This document shows positions 63,898 to 64,000 of a stretch of 64,000 nucleotides of DNA, piece by piece. The DNA comes from Luteimonas terrae (GTDB taxonomy: Bacteria; Pseudomonadota; Gammaproteobacteria; Xanthomonadales; Xanthomonadaceae), in assembly GCF_004358165.1 (NCBI RefSeq), contig NZ_SMTG01000005.1, forward strand, positions 1 through 64,000. The letters are read 5' to 3'. Below the pieces are notes generated by a model that was not told where the DNA came from, made no database searches, and saw nothing but the letters and a program-made list of their open reading frames with translations. How positions within the stretch are numbered: the stretch's first letter is position 1; each line of letters begins with the position of its first letter. A program made the position numbers and the translations under genes.

Positions 63898-64000
63898 ATG
63901 ACCCATCGCCTCGGGACACTCGCCATCCACGCCGGACAGTCACCCGACCCGTCGACCGGCGCGGTGATGCCGCCTATCTACGCGACCTCGACCTATGCGC
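63898..64000 (+). CDS. Cystathionine gamma-synthase/lyase-type PLP enzyme (5' partial)
   Basis: The first 34 codons of a Cys/Met-metabolism PLP-dependent enzyme: MTHRLGTLAIHAGQSPDPST, then AVMPPIYATSTY. The AIHAGQ and PPIYATSTY patterns are diagnostic of the cystathionine gamma-synthase/lyase family. The gene runs off the window end. It is the probable transsulfuration partner of the cystathionine beta-synthase at 48940-50316. Confidence 0.88.
   Translation, partial: MTHRLGTLAIHAGQSPDPSTGAVMPPIYATSTYA

Overview
The window is a high-GC chromosomal stretch from a gammaproteobacterium of the Xanthomonadaceae/Lysobacteraceae, most like the Lysobacter-Luteimonas-Xanthomonas group. The reasons are the Clp regulator, speD, coq7, rplM and rpsI cluster next to a trpE-trpG-trpD-trpC cluster, the type II secretion gene order E-F-G-H-I-J-K-L-M-N-D typical of the Xanthomonas xps locus, and very Xanthomonas-like SpeD and Clp sequences. 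No phage, transposase, plasmid or CRISPR feature was seen. Genes are densely packed, with many 4-base ATGA/GTGA stop-start overlaps and stem-loops between convergent genes.

Layout. 0-9.2 kb: a CsbD-like stress protein, a secreted hypothetical, trpS with a small membrane protein, an MBL-fold hydrolase, a VOC protein, tryptophan 2,3-dioxygenase and a 1186-residue ExeM/NucH-type extracellular nuclease. 9.2-14 kb: three transporters (AbgT, POT peptide symporter, MFS). 14-17.2 kb: a MarR regulator divergent from hppD-hmgA (tyrosine to maleylacetoacetate), with a dyad operator in the hppD promoter spacer. 17.2-18.6 kb: a hypothetical and a lipoprotein. 18.6-24.4 kb: a six-gene group 2 Mrp cation/proton antiporter operon (fused A-B, C, D, E, F, G). 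24.5-31.7 kb: an SDR-like protein, an EamA exporter, an Mpo1-like protein, purC, a minimal membrane J-protein, an outer-membrane barrel, rpe and a YegS-like lipid kinase.

31.8-38.1 kb: the trp cluster trpE, SIMPL protein, trpG, trpD, a monooxygenase-fold protein and trpC, whose reading frame continues into a HAD phosphatase domain. 38.1-43 kb: TSUP exporter, acetyltransferase, clp, speD, coq7, rplM-rpsI and tRNA-Gln(CUG). 43.1-45.6 kb: a 2OG-Fe dioxygenase and fahA-maiA, which finish the tyrosine degradation begun at 14.6 kb. 45.9-50.3 kb: pilU, two envelope proteins, a gap with a candidate 34-codon ORF ending at a terminator, a YdcH-like protein and cystathionine beta-synthase.

50.5-60.8 kb is an eleven-gene type II secretion operon. 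It is followed by a separately promoted, secreted 468-residue protein with codon use unlike its neighbours, a plausible abundant cargo or surface-layer protein. The window ends with an acyltransferase-3 gene and the start of a cystathionine gamma-synthase/lyase-type gene; the two transsulfuration genes therefore flank the secretion block. Four small inverted-repeat elements, two of them copies of one family with one copy inside the trp cluster, are the main non-coding novelties.
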